A stretch of 64,000 bases of DNA from Citrobacter sp. MGH106 (GTDB lineage: Bacteria > Pseudomonadota > Gammaproteobacteria > Enterobacterales > Enterobacteriaceae). The notes beneath the pieces are model-generated. The model did no database searches, had not been told where the DNA came from, and worked only from the letters and a program-made list of their open reading frames with translations. Location: positions 1,798,001-1,862,000 of the forward strand of contig NZ_KQ089822.1 in NCBI RefSeq assembly GCF_001037495.1. The letters run 5' to 3'. Shown here piece by piece: positions 10,148 through 19,329 of the stretch (position 1 is the first letter of the stretch; each line of letters starts with the position of its first letter). Both the position numbers and the translations under genes were made by a program.

Positions 10148-10171
10148 GGTGCAAACCTGAGAGAGCACGAT

Positions 10172-11299
10172 TTGAATTACCAAATGATCACCACGAACGA
10201 CGCGTTGGCCAGGCTGTGCGAAGCCGTTCGTGAGTTTCCGGCTATTGCCCTGGATACTGAATTTGTTCGCACACGTACCTATTACCCGCAACTGGGTCTG
10301 ATCCAGTTGTTTGATGGCAAACACGTTGCTCTGATTGATCCGCTTGGGATCACCGACTGGTCACCGCTGAAGACCATTTTGCAGGACACTGCCATTACCA
10401 AATTCCTGCATGCAGGAAGTGAAGACCTGGAAGTGTTTCTCAACGCCTTTGGCGAACTTCCACAGCCGCTGATTGATACACAAATTCTGGCTGCGTTCTG
10501 CGGACGTCCATTATCGTGGGGATTTGCCGCGATGGTGGAAGAGTATACGGGAGTGGCGCTGGATAAAAGCGAATCCCGCACTGACTGGCTGGCGCGTCCG
10601 TTAACTGAGCGTCAGTGTGAGTATGCGGCAGCGGATGTCTGGTATTTATTACCGATCACCCAAAAGCTGATGACAGAGACTGATGCCTCTGGCTGGCTGC
10701 CCGCCGCGCTGGATGAGTGCCGTTTGATGCAGCAGCGTCGTCAGGAAATTCTGGCGCCTGAAGATGCGTGGCGTGAGATAACCAATGCCTGGCAACTACG
10801 AACCCGCCAGCTTGCCTGCCTGCAACTGCTGGCTGACTGGCGATTACGTAAGGCGCGTGAGCGCGATCTGGCGGTGAACTTTGTGGTACGTGAAGAACAC
10901 CTGTGGTCTGTCGCTCGCTATATGCCAGGTAGTCTGGGTGAACTGGACAGTCTGGGTCTTTCCGGTAGCGAGATTCGTTTTCACGGCAAGACGCTGGTTT
11001 CGCTGGTGGAGAAGGCTCAGGCTCTGCCGGAAGAATCATTGCCGGAACCGTTGCTGAACCTGATGGATATGCCGGGATATCGCAAGGCATTCAAGGCCAT
11101 TAAGGCACTGGTTGCAGAGGTGAGTGCGGAACATAATCTCAGCGTTGAGTTACTGGCTTCGCGCCGTCAGATAAATCAGCTTCTCAACTGGCACTGGAAA
11201 CTAAAGCCGCAGGCTTCCCTGCCGGAACTGATTTCCGGTTGGCGTGGTGAACTGATGGCCGAGCGTCTTAACGCACTGTTGCTGGAATATCCGCAGTAA
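10172..11299 (+). CDS. rnd: Ribonuclease D
   Basis: A 3'-5' exoribonuclease of 375 residues that trims tRNA precursors and other small RNAs. The DEDD exonuclease motifs begin with Asp28 and Glu30 (ALDTEF); later motifs are HAGSEDLEVF and the YAAADVWYLL exo III. HRDC helical domains follow (about residues 210-290 and 300-370). The start is TTG at 10172 with GAGAG upstream, as in E. coli, where weak initiation depends on the U-rich leader. It is followed by a REP-like palindrome and convergent cntB. Confidence 0.96.
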   Translation: MNYQMITTNDALARLCEAVREFPAIALDTEFVRTRTYYPQLGLIQLFDGKHVALIDPLGITDWSPLKTILQDTAITKFLHAGSEDLEVFLNAFGELPQPLIDTQILAAFCGRPLSWGFAAMVEEYTGVALDKSESRTDWLARPLTERQCEYAAADVWYLLPITQKLMTETDASGWLPAALDECRLMQQRRQEILAPEDAWREITNAWQLRTRQLACLQLLADWRLRKARERDLAVNFVVREEHLWSVARYMPGSLGELDSLGLSGSEIRFHGKTLVSLVEKAQALPEESLPEPLLNLMDMPGYRKAFKAIKALVAEVSAEHNLSVELLASRRQINQLLNWHWKLKPQASLPELISGWRGELMAERLNALLLEYPQ

Positions 11300-11313
11300 G
11301 TTGACCAGACTAA

Positions 11314-11340
11314 GCCGGGTAGCGCTATCGCTTACCCGGC
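11314..11340. repeat. REP-like palindrome between rnd and cntB
   Basis: GCCGGGTA (11314-11321) pairs with TACCCGGC (11333-11340), and the inner GCG/CGC also pairs with a one-base bulge. This is the imperfect GC-rich hairpin typical of enteric REP (PU/BIME) elements, lying between two convergent genes and lacking a U-tract. Confidence 0.6.
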
Positions 11341-11349
11341 CTGACGTGA

Positions 11350-12315
11350 TTACAAATCAAGGACCAGACGTTTGCCTTTGGCGCGCGAGCAACAGATGAG
11401 CATACTTTGCTGGCTGGCCTTCTCATCGTCGCTGAAATACTGATCGCGATGATCCGCTTCCCCTTCAATAATTGTTGTTTCACAGGTACCGCACACGCCT
11501 TCGCGACATAGACATTCCACCCTGGCCGCTTTGTTATTTTCGATAACCTGTAAAATAGTCATCTCTTCCGGAACGACAAATTCACGTCCAGAACGTGCCA
11601 GCACAAGGGTGAACGCATCACCGCTCTTATCTTCCACGGCAAATTGTTCGAAATGTAGCGTATCGTTGTCCAGAGCGTGGCGGGCGGCTTCGCGTCTTAC
11701 GGCATCGTTAAGTACAGCAGGGCCGCAGGTGTAAATATGCGTGCCGGGTTCTACATCGGCCAGCAGACGCGCCAGGTCAAGGCGGGTGCCTTCGGTAGAA
11801 AGGTGCAGATGAATGCGCTCGGCGTTGATGTGCTGAGTGAGTTCATGATGAAATGCGCAGCTTTCCGGGCTGTGGGAGCAGTAATGCAGTTGCCACTCAG
11901 CGTGTGATTGTTCCAGCTCCGGGATCTGCGATAAAAAGGGCGTTATGCCAATGCCTCCTGCAATCAGTATATGTTTTCGTGCCTGAGGTTCGAGGGCAAA
12001 GAGATTATTTGGTGTGGATATCGTCAGCGTGTCGCCAGCGTTCACGTTCTGGTGTAAGAAACGTGAGCCGCCTTTGGACTCCTCCTCCAGTCGTACAGCT
12101 ATTTGATAAGCGGTGGTATCAAGCGGTGAACTCATCAGCGAATAGGCATTGCTGTAGAGATTTTCGCCATCGCGCATCTGCACGATTATATGGCTGCCTC
12201 CACTGAACGCGGGTAACGAGCCGCCTGCAGAGGCAACTAAGGTGAAACGTTTTACATGTGGAGTAATGGTCTCAATCCGGCTGACCCGCACTTCATGCAT
12301 TTGATATTCAGACAT
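11350..12315 (-). CDS. cntB: Carnitine monooxygenase reductase subunit CntB (YeaX)
   Basis: A 321-residue flavin/iron-sulfur electron-transfer protein that supplies electrons from NAD(P)H to the CntA oxygenase. An FAD-binding domain (residues ~5-105, with NAYSLMSSP), an NAD-binding domain (about 110-220, GGIGITPFLSQI, YTCGPAVL) and a C-terminal plant-type [2Fe-2S] ferredoxin domain (CLCREGVCGTCET, with a fourth Cys near the end in LICCSR) are all visible. It is the last gene of the minus-strand cnt cluster, 59 bp after the aldehyde dehydrogenase. AAGGGAG precedes the ATG. Close to E. coli YeaX. Confidence 0.93.
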   Translation of the reverse strand: MSEYQMHEVRVSRIETITPHVKRFTLVASAGGSLPAFSGGSHIIVQMRDGENLYSNAYSLMSSPLDTTAYQIAVRLEEESKGGSRFLHQNVNAGDTLTISTPNNLFALEPQARKHILIAGGIGITPFLSQIPELEQSHAEWQLHYCSHSPESCAFHHELTQHINAERIHLHLSTEGTRLDLARLLADVEPGTHIYTCGPAVLNDAVRREAARHALDNDTLHFEQFAVEDKSGDAFTLVLARSGREFVVPEEMTILQVIENNKAARVECLCREGVCGTCETTIIEGEADHRDQYFSDDEKASQQSMLICCSRAKGKRLVLDL

Positions 12316-12374
12316 CGCGGCACTCCCTTAAAAATCTGTCCGGCGCGGGTTAACCCTGCGCGCCGGAATCTGTG

Positions 12375-13823
12375 TCACAGCCCCTGGCAGAGATATTTCA
12401 TCTCCAGGTAATCTTCGATACCGTGTTCAGAGCCTTCACGCCCAAGGCCGGACTGTTTGACGCCGCCAAACGGGGCAACTTCATTAGAGATAAGCCCGGT
12501 ATTGATCCCCACCATGCCGTATTCAAGCTGCTCAGAAACCCGCCAGATACGCGCAGCGTCATTACTATAGAAGTAAGATGCCAGACCGTAGATCGTATCG
12601 TTTGCCTGGTGGATCACGTCCTGTTCATCGTCAAATTTCACCAGCGCGGCGACCGGTCCGAAGATTTCTTCCTGTAACAGCTGCGTGCCTGGCTGCACGT
12701 TGCCGATGACAGTAGGGGTAAAATAGTTTCCGCCCAGCGCATGGCGTTGGCCGCCGGTTAACAGCGTGGCACCACGCGTCAGGGCGTCATCAAGAAGTGA
12801 TTGTACTTTGTCTACGGCGGCGCTGTTGATCAGTGGTCCGGTCTGTACGCCTGGTTGCTCACCATTGCCTACCTTCAGCGCGGCGACACGGGCGACAAAC
12901 TTCTCGCAAAACGTGTCGTAAATGGCCTGATGAATATAAAAACGATTCACACAGACACAGGTCTGTCCGGCGTTGCGAAACTTGGCAACCAACGCCCCTT
13001 CGACGGCTTTATCAATATCTGCGTCATCAAACACAATAAACGGCGCATTACCCCCCAGCTCCAGTGACACCTTTTTGATGGAGTCAGAACACTGGCGCAT
13101 CAGGACGCGTCCGACTTCTGTTGAACCCGTGAACGAGAGCTTACGTATACGATCATCAGCGGTGAACTGAGCGCCAATTTCGCGTGATTTTCCTGTTACG
13201 ACGTTGATGACGCCTGAGGGAATGCCGGCCTGACGTGCGAGCTCGGCAAGTGCCAGTGCTGTGAACGGCGTCTCGTTGGCCGGTTTTATCACCATCGTAC
13301 AGCCTGCAGCCAGTGCCGGACCGGCTTTGCGGGTGATCATGGCGGCGGGGAAGTTCCACGGCGTAATCGCGGCGCAGACGCCGACGCCCTGGCGGATCAC
13401 CATCAACCGCTTGTCCGTTGTAGGAGAGGGAATGATTTCACCGTTGGTGCGTTTTGCCTGTTCGGCAAACCACTCAATAAACGAAGCGGCATAGACAATT
13501 TCGCCTTCCGCTTCTGTCTGCGGTTTTCCCTGTTCGGCAGTCATGATTTGCGCCAGCGCCGTTTTGTTGTCGAGAATTAAGTGATGCCAGGCTTTGAGCA
13601 GAGTGGAACGCTGGGCTGCGGTCATTGCACGCCAGTTGGGTAACGCCTGAGAGGCGGCATCAATAGCCCGCTGAGTCTCTGACATTCCCATATTGGGTAT
13701 TTTCCCCAGAATAGCGCCTGTCGCCGGATTGCTGACCGATAACGTATTGTTGTCATCGGCGTCGCACCAGTTCCCGGCGATAAACGCCTGCTGGCGGAAA
13801 AGTGAAGTCTGAAAGACGGTCAT
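12375..13823 (-). CDS. Aldehyde dehydrogenase of the carnitine cluster (GabD-like; probable malic semialdehyde dehydrogenase)
   Basis: A 482-residue NAD(P)-dependent aldehyde dehydrogenase resembling succinate-semialdehyde dehydrogenase. Motifs: Rossmann loop SFTGSTEVGR, catalytic Glu in LELGGNAPFIVFDD, catalytic Cys in NAGQTCVCVNRF, and EEIFGPVAA. The ATG at 13823 has AAGGAG 7 nt upstream and is preferred over an in-frame ATG five codons earlier. It sits between cntA and cntB; I do not recall such a gene in the E. coli yeaVWX cluster. Because CntAB splits carnitine to trimethylamine and malic semialdehyde, the natural substrate is inferred to be malic semialdehyde, giving malate. Succinate semialdehyde is the main alternative. 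Confidence 0.88.
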   Translation of the reverse strand: MTVFQTSLFRQQAFIAGNWCDADDNNTLSVSNPATGAILGKIPNMGMSETQRAIDAASQALPNWRAMTAAQRSTLLKAWHHLILDNKTALAQIMTAEQGKPQTEAEGEIVYAASFIEWFAEQAKRTNGEIIPSPTTDKRLMVIRQGVGVCAAITPWNFPAAMITRKAGPALAAGCTMVIKPANETPFTALALAELARQAGIPSGVINVVTGKSREIGAQFTADDRIRKLSFTGSTEVGRVLMRQCSDSIKKVSLELGGNAPFIVFDDADIDKAVEGALVAKFRNAGQTCVCVNRFYIHQAIYDTFCEKFVARVAALKVGNGEQPGVQTGPLINSAAVDKVQSLLDDALTRGATLLTGGQRHALGGNYFTPTVIGNVQPGTQLLQEEIFGPVAALVKFDDEQDVIHQANDTIYGLASYFYSNDAARIWRVSEQLEYGMVGINTGLISNEVAPFGGVKQSGLGREGSEHGIEDYLEMKYLCQGL

Positions 13824-13841
13824 GACGAACTCCTTCAAGGA

Positions 13842-14966
13842 TTAATCCTGAAACACCTGGGCTACCAGGTTATGGAAATGGGCAATACCGTGTTCAGAAA
13901 TCCCGCTGCCGCTGGTATCTGCCATAATGCGTCCCTGACCGCGATAGCCGCGTGATTTCAGCCCTTTTTGTACGCTTTCGACCAGACGTAAATCTTCAGG
14001 GCGGAAGACATTGCGATACCATTCAATCAGCTCTTTCTGCTCTTCGGTGAGTTCTTCATTGGTGAAGTAGATGTCGTAGTTTTGCAGTGTGGTTTCTGCA
14101 TCCACCGGGAACTCATAGATAACGGTCATCATGCCTTTAATTGGCGTGACGTTGAGCATGGTGCATGGCCACAACCAGAAACCGTGGAAGGCGGTATCAA
14201 CGCCTTCTTCGAACTTAAATGACTGCTCTGATGGTTTGGCAAAACCGTATTGCAGAGTCCAGTTGCCATGCATGGTGTGCCAGTAGCGGTCAACCTGTAC
14301 CGAGTCGGAAAAACCAGGGTGTGCCGGACCGCAGTGGTAGCACTCCAGATAGTTATCAACGATATTTTTCCAGTTGGCAGGTGTGCGAGTCGTAAAGCGC
14401 GCAGCCAGTTTCAGATCGTGTACATCAGGGCAGGCTTCGACAACTTTCGCTGCCAGTCCCGGGAGTTGATCTTCAACGCTGCCGGCATTCGGATCCATAT
14501 TGATAAATACGAATCCGGCATATTCTTCAAGACGTACCGGTGTGAGATGGGCTTTCTCACTATCGAAATTGGCCACGTTTTCACAGTTACGGGCGTGTGC
14601 CAGGTTGCCATCGAGCTTAAAAGCCCAGGCGTGATAGGGACAGGTAATGACATTCTTCGCTTTCCCTTCGCCGCTTAGCAACTGATGACCCCGATGTGGG
14701 CAGACGTTGTAGAAAGCGCGCAGCACATTATCGCGACCCCGTACCAGCACGATATTTTCGCCAATCACTTCACGAGTGACATAGTCATTTGGTTTTGCCA
14801 GTTCGCTGCTGTGGGCTACGCAAATCCAACTTTTGGCAAACACGTTCTCTTGCTCGTGCTCAAACGCCTGTTGATCGGTATAAAACCGTGCCGGGATGGT
14901 CCATGCGTCCTGCGGGTTGGCACAAAAATTTTGCGGCAGAATAAACTCAGGGCTCAGATTGCTCAT
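13842..14966 (-). CDS. cntA: Carnitine monooxygenase oxygenase subunit CntA (YeaW)
   Basis: A 374-residue Rieske-type oxygenase that cleaves the C-N bond of L-carnitine, releasing trimethylamine and malic semialdehyde. Rieske ligands are Cys89 and His91 (CPHRGHQ) and Cys109 and His112 (CPYHAW). The mononuclear iron site lies in DNYLECYHCGPAHPGF (about residues 200-215). The glutamate of LECYHC replaces the usual bridging aspartate, the feature that marks CntA. The ATG at 14966 with AAAGG upstream matches the E. coli N-terminus; an in-frame ATG 17 codons upstream has no better support. The aldehyde dehydrogenase starts 18 bp after its stop. Confidence 0.95.
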   Translation of the reverse strand: MSNLSPEFILPQNFCANPQDAWTIPARFYTDQQAFEHEQENVFAKSWICVAHSSELAKPNDYVTREVIGENIVLVRGRDNVLRAFYNVCPHRGHQLLSGEGKAKNVITCPYHAWAFKLDGNLAHARNCENVANFDSEKAHLTPVRLEEYAGFVFINMDPNAGSVEDQLPGLAAKVVEACPDVHDLKLAARFTTRTPANWKNIVDNYLECYHCGPAHPGFSDSVQVDRYWHTMHGNWTLQYGFAKPSEQSFKFEEGVDTAFHGFWLWPCTMLNVTPIKGMMTVIYEFPVDAETTLQNYDIYFTNEELTEEQKELIEWYRNVFRPEDLRLVESVQKGLKSRGYRGQGRIMADTSGSGISEHGIAHFHNLVAQVFQD

Positions 14967-15013
14967 TGGATTACCTTTAATTTGTGAGTAAGAGGATGTT
15001 TTTGTACTGGCGC

Positions 15014-16615
15014 TCAACTGTCGCCTTTGAGTAATGCCCCGGCGGGTGGCGTGACTGGCTCGCCGCCCTGTGCGTCGGGAAGATGACTTTCAATTTGGTG
15101 AGCAGGAATATGGGCATAGTCCTGTTTAACCCAGCGAAGAAAACCGCCGACCTTCACCAGCAAAATGGCGAGGAAGGGGAGTGCGGTCAGTACCACGGTA
15201 GTCTTCATGGTTTCCAGTGAAGCACCGGTAAACAGAATCGATAATGGAATCAAGGTAATGACCACGCACCAGAACAGGCGTAAGCCGCGCTCGGGATCTT
15301 CACCTTCCTGAAGATTGCGCGTGCTGGTGGCCGCCATGGTATAGGCCACAGCATCCATATGTGAGGCGAGGAAAATAATCATGATAGCCAGATAGGCCAC
15401 CAGGAACAGTTTCCCGGCGGGTAGTGACATCAGTACCTGCTGGACGGCCGTTTCGCCGCCAAGCGTTGCCATTATTTGCGGAACATCAATTACACCGTTA
15501 ACAAACTGATGGATAGAGTAACTTTCCATCACCCCGAAGAAGAACCAGCAACCGACGGTGCTACCAAGGATCAATGCCCAGATCACTTCCTTAATCTTGC
15601 GTCCACGGGAAACGCGGGTAACAAACATCGCCACGCCAGGGGTATAGGAGATCCACCACAGCCAGTAAAATACCGTCCAGTTGCGGGTAAACTCACCATT
15701 ACCGAGAGGGTCGGTAAACAGGCTCATTTGCAAAAAGTTTTGTGTTGTCAGGCCGATGGCATTGATGATGTTGTTAGTGATGAACTCGGTTGGGCCGACG
15801 ATCAATACCAGCAGCGGCAGCAAAAATGCGCCCCAGCCAACCATTTTGCTCAGACGTTGTAAGCCGTTATTGATGCCAATCCAGGAGCTGAGACAGAAGA
15901 TGCCCCCCGAAAACAGGATCACAAATGCCTGCACCGTAAAGTTATCCGGCAGACCAGTGAGAGCCGATAAGCCACGAGTAAAGGTGGCTGCGGTGACGAC
16001 CAGGGAGATGGTTAACGCGCCGACGGTGGCAATCAGGAACATCAGGTCGACTAAGCGCCCCCAGACGCCTTGCGGATGAACGCCAGTAATTGCAGCAATA
16101 ATACCGGACAGGCTCAACCCTTTGTTTTTACGCACATGGAAGTGATAAGCCATGGTTAATGAGGCCAGCGTATAGGTTGCCCACGCGCTGATCCCCCAAT
16201 GGAAAAAAGAGTAGGGCAGGCTGAATTCCAGTGCTTTTTGCGAGTGGGGGGCGATATTCAGGCCCGGTGTCTGGTAATAATAGGCCCATTCTGCAACGCC
16301 CCAGTAGAGCGTGGAAGAACCTAACCCGGCGCAGATAAACATAAACAGCCAGGAAAGAGTGCTGTATTCCGCTTTGCCTTCTCCCAGACGAATGTTGCCG
16401 TACTTGCTGGTGGCAAGATAGATGACCAGTCCCATAGCCATGAGGACCAGTATCTGGACTGCTGAACCCAGCATGCGGGTGACACCATTAAAAATGGTGT
16501 TTGCCGCTTGTGCGGATTGCTGAGGGAAGAAACTCAGTGTGGCTGCGATAAAAAGAATGGCCACCAGGCTGATGGCTATGAGTGGCACATCTTTTTTCTT
16601 TACGTTGCTCAACAT
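15014..16615 (-). CDS. yeaV: BCCT-family carnitine/betaine transporter YeaV
   Basis: A 533-residue integral membrane protein with about 12 hydrophobic segments and the BCCT signature around [16 protein letters not shown]. The family imports or exchanges quaternary amines such as carnitine, choline and glycine betaine. Its place at the head of the cnt operon, 47 bp before cntA, indicates carnitine or a related precursor as substrate. The ATG at 16615 with AGGAG 7 nt upstream matches E. coli YeaV. Upstream, 259 bp separate it from dmlA, including a terminator for dmlA, so yeaV should have its own promoter; I could not identify a specific regulator site there. Confidence 0.93.
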   Translation of the reverse strand: MLSNVKKKDVPLIAISLVAILFIAATLSFFPQQSAQAANTIFNGVTRMLGSAVQILVLMAMGLVIYLATSKYGNIRLGEGKAEYSTLSWLFMFICAGLGSSTLYWGVAEWAYYYQTPGLNIAPHSQKALEFSLPYSFFHWGISAWATYTLASLTMAYHFHVRKNKGLSLSGIIAAITGVHPQGVWGRLVDLMFLIATVGALTISLVVTAATFTRGLSALTGLPDNFTVQAFVILFSGGIFCLSSWIGINNGLQRLSKMVGWGAFLLPLLVLIVGPTEFITNNIINAIGLTTQNFLQMSLFTDPLGNGEFTRNWTVFYWLWWISYTPGVAMFVTRVSRGRKIKEVIWALILGSTVGCWFFFGVMESYSIHQFVNGVIDVPQIMATLGGETAVQQVLMSLPAGKLFLVAYLAIMIIFLASHMDAVAYTMAATSTRNLQEGEDPERGLRLFWCVVITLIPLSILFTGASLETMKTTVVLTALPFLAILLVKVGGFLRWVKQDYAHIPAHQIESHLPDAQGGEPVTPPAGALLKGDS

Positions 16616-16827
16616 GGGTGATCTCCTGGGCATAAGTTGCCCGCGTTTGGCATTAGCCTGTCGTTGTTATCATGCTGTAGGGGTACAATGTGTCGCTTCG
16701 TTATTTAACATTTTAATTATTTGTTCTTTACATGAATTAAACAATTGCCCGATGCGTGAAGCAATAAAACACGGAACGGAAATAATAAAAGGTGAATTCG
16801 CGCAGGTTATTTCAGCAATTGAACGCA

Positions 16828-16854
16828 TAAAAAAGCCGCGTCAGTGACGCGGCT
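16828..16854 (-). terminator. Rho-independent terminator after dmlA
   Basis: Perfect 10-bp arms AGCCGCGTCA (16834-16843) and TGACGCGGCT (16845-16854); read on the minus strand the hairpin is followed by a run of T (16828-16834 are A on the plus strand). It lies 21 bp after the dmlA stop and separates dmlA from the yeaV transcript. Confidence 0.85.
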
Positions 16855-16874
16855 CAAATTAAGTGGTTTGACCT

Positions 16875-17957
16875 TTAACGAAGGGCCTGACAGATGGCCT
16901 GGCCAACCTGTGATGTGGTGGCGGTCCCTTTCATATCCGGTGTTTTAGGACCACTGGCAATGACCTGTTCAATCGCCGCCACGATCCCATCGTGAGCAGC
17001 CTGATAATTTGCATCACCGTTGCCGAGGAAATCCAGCATCATGGCTCCCGCCCAGATTGTGGCAATCGGGTTGGCGATATTCTTGCCGTAGATATCTGGT
17101 GCCGAACCGTGTACCGGTTCGAACAACGATGGAAAGGTGCGTTCCGGGTTTAAGTTTGCAGAAGGGGCAATACCAATTGTCCCTGTGCAAGCAGGGCCTA
17201 AATCGGAAAGGATATCGCCAAACAGGTTCGAGGCGACCACCACGTCAAAGCGTTCAGGCTGCATAACAAAACGGGCGCACAGAATATCGATATGCTGCTT
17301 ATCCCAGCGAATCTCAGGATATTGAGCTGCCATGGCTTCAACGCGTTCATCCCAGTAGGGCATACTGATGGCAAGACCGTTTGATTTGGTTGCAGAGGTT
17401 AACGTTTTGCGTGGACGGCTCTGGGCCAGTTCGAACGCGTAACGCAAAATACGGTCGACTCCACGACGGGTGAAGACGGATTCCTGAATGACCACTTCAT
17501 GCTCGGTTCCTGCGTTTACTCGCCCGCCCAGTGAAGAGTATTCCCCCTCGGTATTCTCGCGCACGACATAAAAATCAATGTCGCCTGGTTTTTTTCCTGC
17601 CAGTGGACAGGGAACGCCGGGGAACAGGCGAACCGGACGCAGGTTGACGTACTGATCGAATTCGCGCCGAAACTTGAGTAATGATCCCCATAATGAGATG
17701 TGATCCGGCACGGTATCTGGCCAACCGACAGCTCCAAAATAGATAGCATCGAATGATTTTAGCTGCTCATGCCAGTCATCCGGCATCATTTTTCCGTGAT
17801 GCGTATAGTATTCGCAGCTGGCCCATTCCATTTGCTTAAAGCTGAGCGACAAATCCCAACGCTCCGCAGCCGCCTGTAACACATTAATGCCTTCAGGCAG
17901 GACTTCTTTACCAATACCATCTCCGGGAATAGCGGCAATACGACAGGTTTTCTTCAT
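16875..17957 (-). CDS. dmlA: D-malate dehydrogenase (decarboxylating)
   Basis: A 360-residue beta-decarboxylating dehydrogenase (YeaU) that oxidises D-malate to pyruvate and CO2 with NAD. It belongs to the isocitrate/isopropylmalate/tartrate dehydrogenase family. Visible motifs: AAIPGDGIGKEV at the N-terminus, LLKFRREFDQYVNLRP, RENTEGEYSS, and the C-terminal metal/NAD site FGDILSDLG...PVHGSAPDI. The ATG at 17957 matches the usual start. Divergent from its activator dmlR. Its position next to the carnitine genes fits the stereochemistry of L-carnitine breakdown, which should yield D-malate. Confidence 0.95.
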   Translation of the reverse strand: MKKTCRIAAIPGDGIGKEVLPEGINVLQAAAERWDLSLSFKQMEWASCEYYTHHGKMMPDDWHEQLKSFDAIYFGAVGWPDTVPDHISLWGSLLKFRREFDQYVNLRPVRLFPGVPCPLAGKKPGDIDFYVVRENTEGEYSSLGGRVNAGTEHEVVIQESVFTRRGVDRILRYAFELAQSRPRKTLTSATKSNGLAISMPYWDERVEAMAAQYPEIRWDKQHIDILCARFVMQPERFDVVVASNLFGDILSDLGPACTGTIGIAPSANLNPERTFPSLFEPVHGSAPDIYGKNIANPIATIWAGAMMLDFLGNGDANYQAAHDGIVAAIEQVIASGPKTPDMKGTATTSQVGQAICQALR

Positions 17958-18060
17958 AGCAGCTCTCACTTGTACGCCATCAAAATTGACTTTCCCCTTA
18001 TCCTATAATTGACTGATTAAGAGTTAATCCCCCTAACTGGTGAAACATAAAACACAGATC

Positions 18061-18978
18061 ATGAATAATCTGCCGCTGCTAAATGATTTACGCGTCTTTA
18101 TGCTGGTTGCCCGTCGTGCAGGATTTGCCGCTGTTGCTGAGGAGTTGGGCGTTTCTCCCGCGTTTATCAGCAAGCGCGTTGCGCTGCTTGAACAGACGCT
18201 GAATGTCGTGTTGTTACACCGCACCACGCGGCGAGTGACCATCACGGAAGAGGGAGAGCGGATCTACGAATGGGCGCAGCGGATCCTGCAGGATGTGGAT
18301 CAGATGATGGATGAGTTGTCTGATGTCCGGCAGATCCCTCAGGGTATGTTGCGCATTATCAGTAGCTTTGGCTTTGGTCGCCAGGTGGTGGCGCCTGCAC
18401 TGTCTGCACTGGCGAAACAGTATCCGCAGCTTGAGCTAAGATTCGATGTTGAGGATCGGTTGGTGGATCTGGTTAATGAAGGTGTCGATCTTGATATTCG
18501 TATTGGTGATGATATTGCTCCTAATTTGATAGCACGAAAGCTGGCGACTAATTATCGCATCCTGTGCGCTTCACCAGAATTTGTGACGCAATACGGTGCG
18601 CCTAAGCAACTGAATGAACTGGCAAGCTTTCCCTGCCTGGTAATTAAAGAACGTGATCATCCGTTTGGCATCTGGCAATTGCGTAATAAAGAAGGTGAGC
18701 ACTCGATTAAAGTGACGGGTCCATTATCATCTAATCACGGTGAGGTTGTTCATCAGTGGTGTCTGGATGGGCAGGGTATTGCGCTGCGTTCGTGGTGGGA
18801 TGTATGCGACAACATTACCAGCGGACATCTGGTTCAGATATTACCAGAGTATTATCAGCCAGCTAATATCTGGGCTGTATATGTTTCTCGCCTGGCGACA
18901 TCGGCCAAAATTCGTATTACGGTTGAGTTTTTGCGCCGCTATTTTGAGGAGAATTACCCCAGGTTTTCTCTGGAATAA
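18061..18978 (+). CDS. dmlR: LysR-type activator DmlR
   Basis: A LysR regulator of about 305 residues with N-terminal winged helix-turn-helix (LNDLRVFMLVARRAGFAAVAEELG...) and a C-terminal effector-binding domain. DmlR activates dmlA during growth on D-malate in E. coli. The ATG at 18061 gives the expected length; a GTG at 18040 would add seven residues and has no clear ribosome-binding site. Divergent from dmlA with a 103-bp shared regulatory region. Confidence 0.92.
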   Translation: MNNLPLLNDLRVFMLVARRAGFAAVAEELGVSPAFISKRVALLEQTLNVVLLHRTTRRVTITEEGERIYEWAQRILQDVDQMMDELSDVRQIPQGMLRIISSFGFGRQVVAPALSALAKQYPQLELRFDVEDRLVDLVNEGVDLDIRIGDDIAPNLIARKLATNYRILCASPEFVTQYGAPKQLNELASFPCLVIKERDHPFGIWQLRNKEGEHSIKVTGPLSSNHGEVVHQWCLDGQGIALRSWWDVCDNITSGHLVQILPEYYQPANIWAVYVSRLATSAKIRITVEFLRRYFEENYPRFSLE

Positions 18979-19003
18979 ATGCGAGTTGGCTGGGGGAAAA
19001 ATA

Positions 19004-19029
19004 AAAAAGGCAGAATAATCTGCCTTTTT
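19004..19029. terminator. Bidirectional terminator between dmlR and minE
   Basis: Arms AAAAAGGCAGA (19004-19014) and TCTGCCTTTTT (19019-19029), loop ATAA. U-tracts exist on both strands, so it can end dmlR on the plus strand and minEDC on the minus strand. Confidence 0.85.
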
Positions 19030-19059
19030 GCTGCTGACCATACTCTGTTACAAAAGACG

Positions 19060-19326
19060 TTATTTAGACTCTTCTGCTTCAGGTAATGTCACGTTAAGTT
19101 CGAGGATAGAAATATCGCCGTCTTTTTGTTCAAGTTGTACGGTGACCATTTCGGGGTCAATTTGTACATACTTACAGATAACGTCGAGAATATCTTTCCT
19201 CAACTGCGGTAAATAATGCGGCTCGGCGTCACTGCGACGACGTTCCGCAACAATAATCTGCAGTCGCTCTTTAGCGATGTTTGCTGTGCTCTTTTTCCGC
19301 GAGAGAAAAAAATCCAGTAATGCCAT
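19060..19326 (-). CDS. minE: Cell division topological specificity factor MinE
   Basis: An 88-residue MinE. The N-terminal membrane-targeting segment ([30 protein letters not shown]) overlaps the anti-MinCD region, followed by the C-terminal dimerisation domain. It stimulates MinD ATPase and drives pole-to-pole oscillation. The start follows the minD stop by 3 bp, as in E. coli minCDE. Confidence 0.97.
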   Translation of the reverse strand: MALLDFFLSRKKSTANIAKERLQIIVAERRRSDAEPHYLPQLRKDILDVICKYVQIDPEMVTVQLEQKDGDISILELNVTLPEAEESK

Positions 19327-19329
19327 AAC

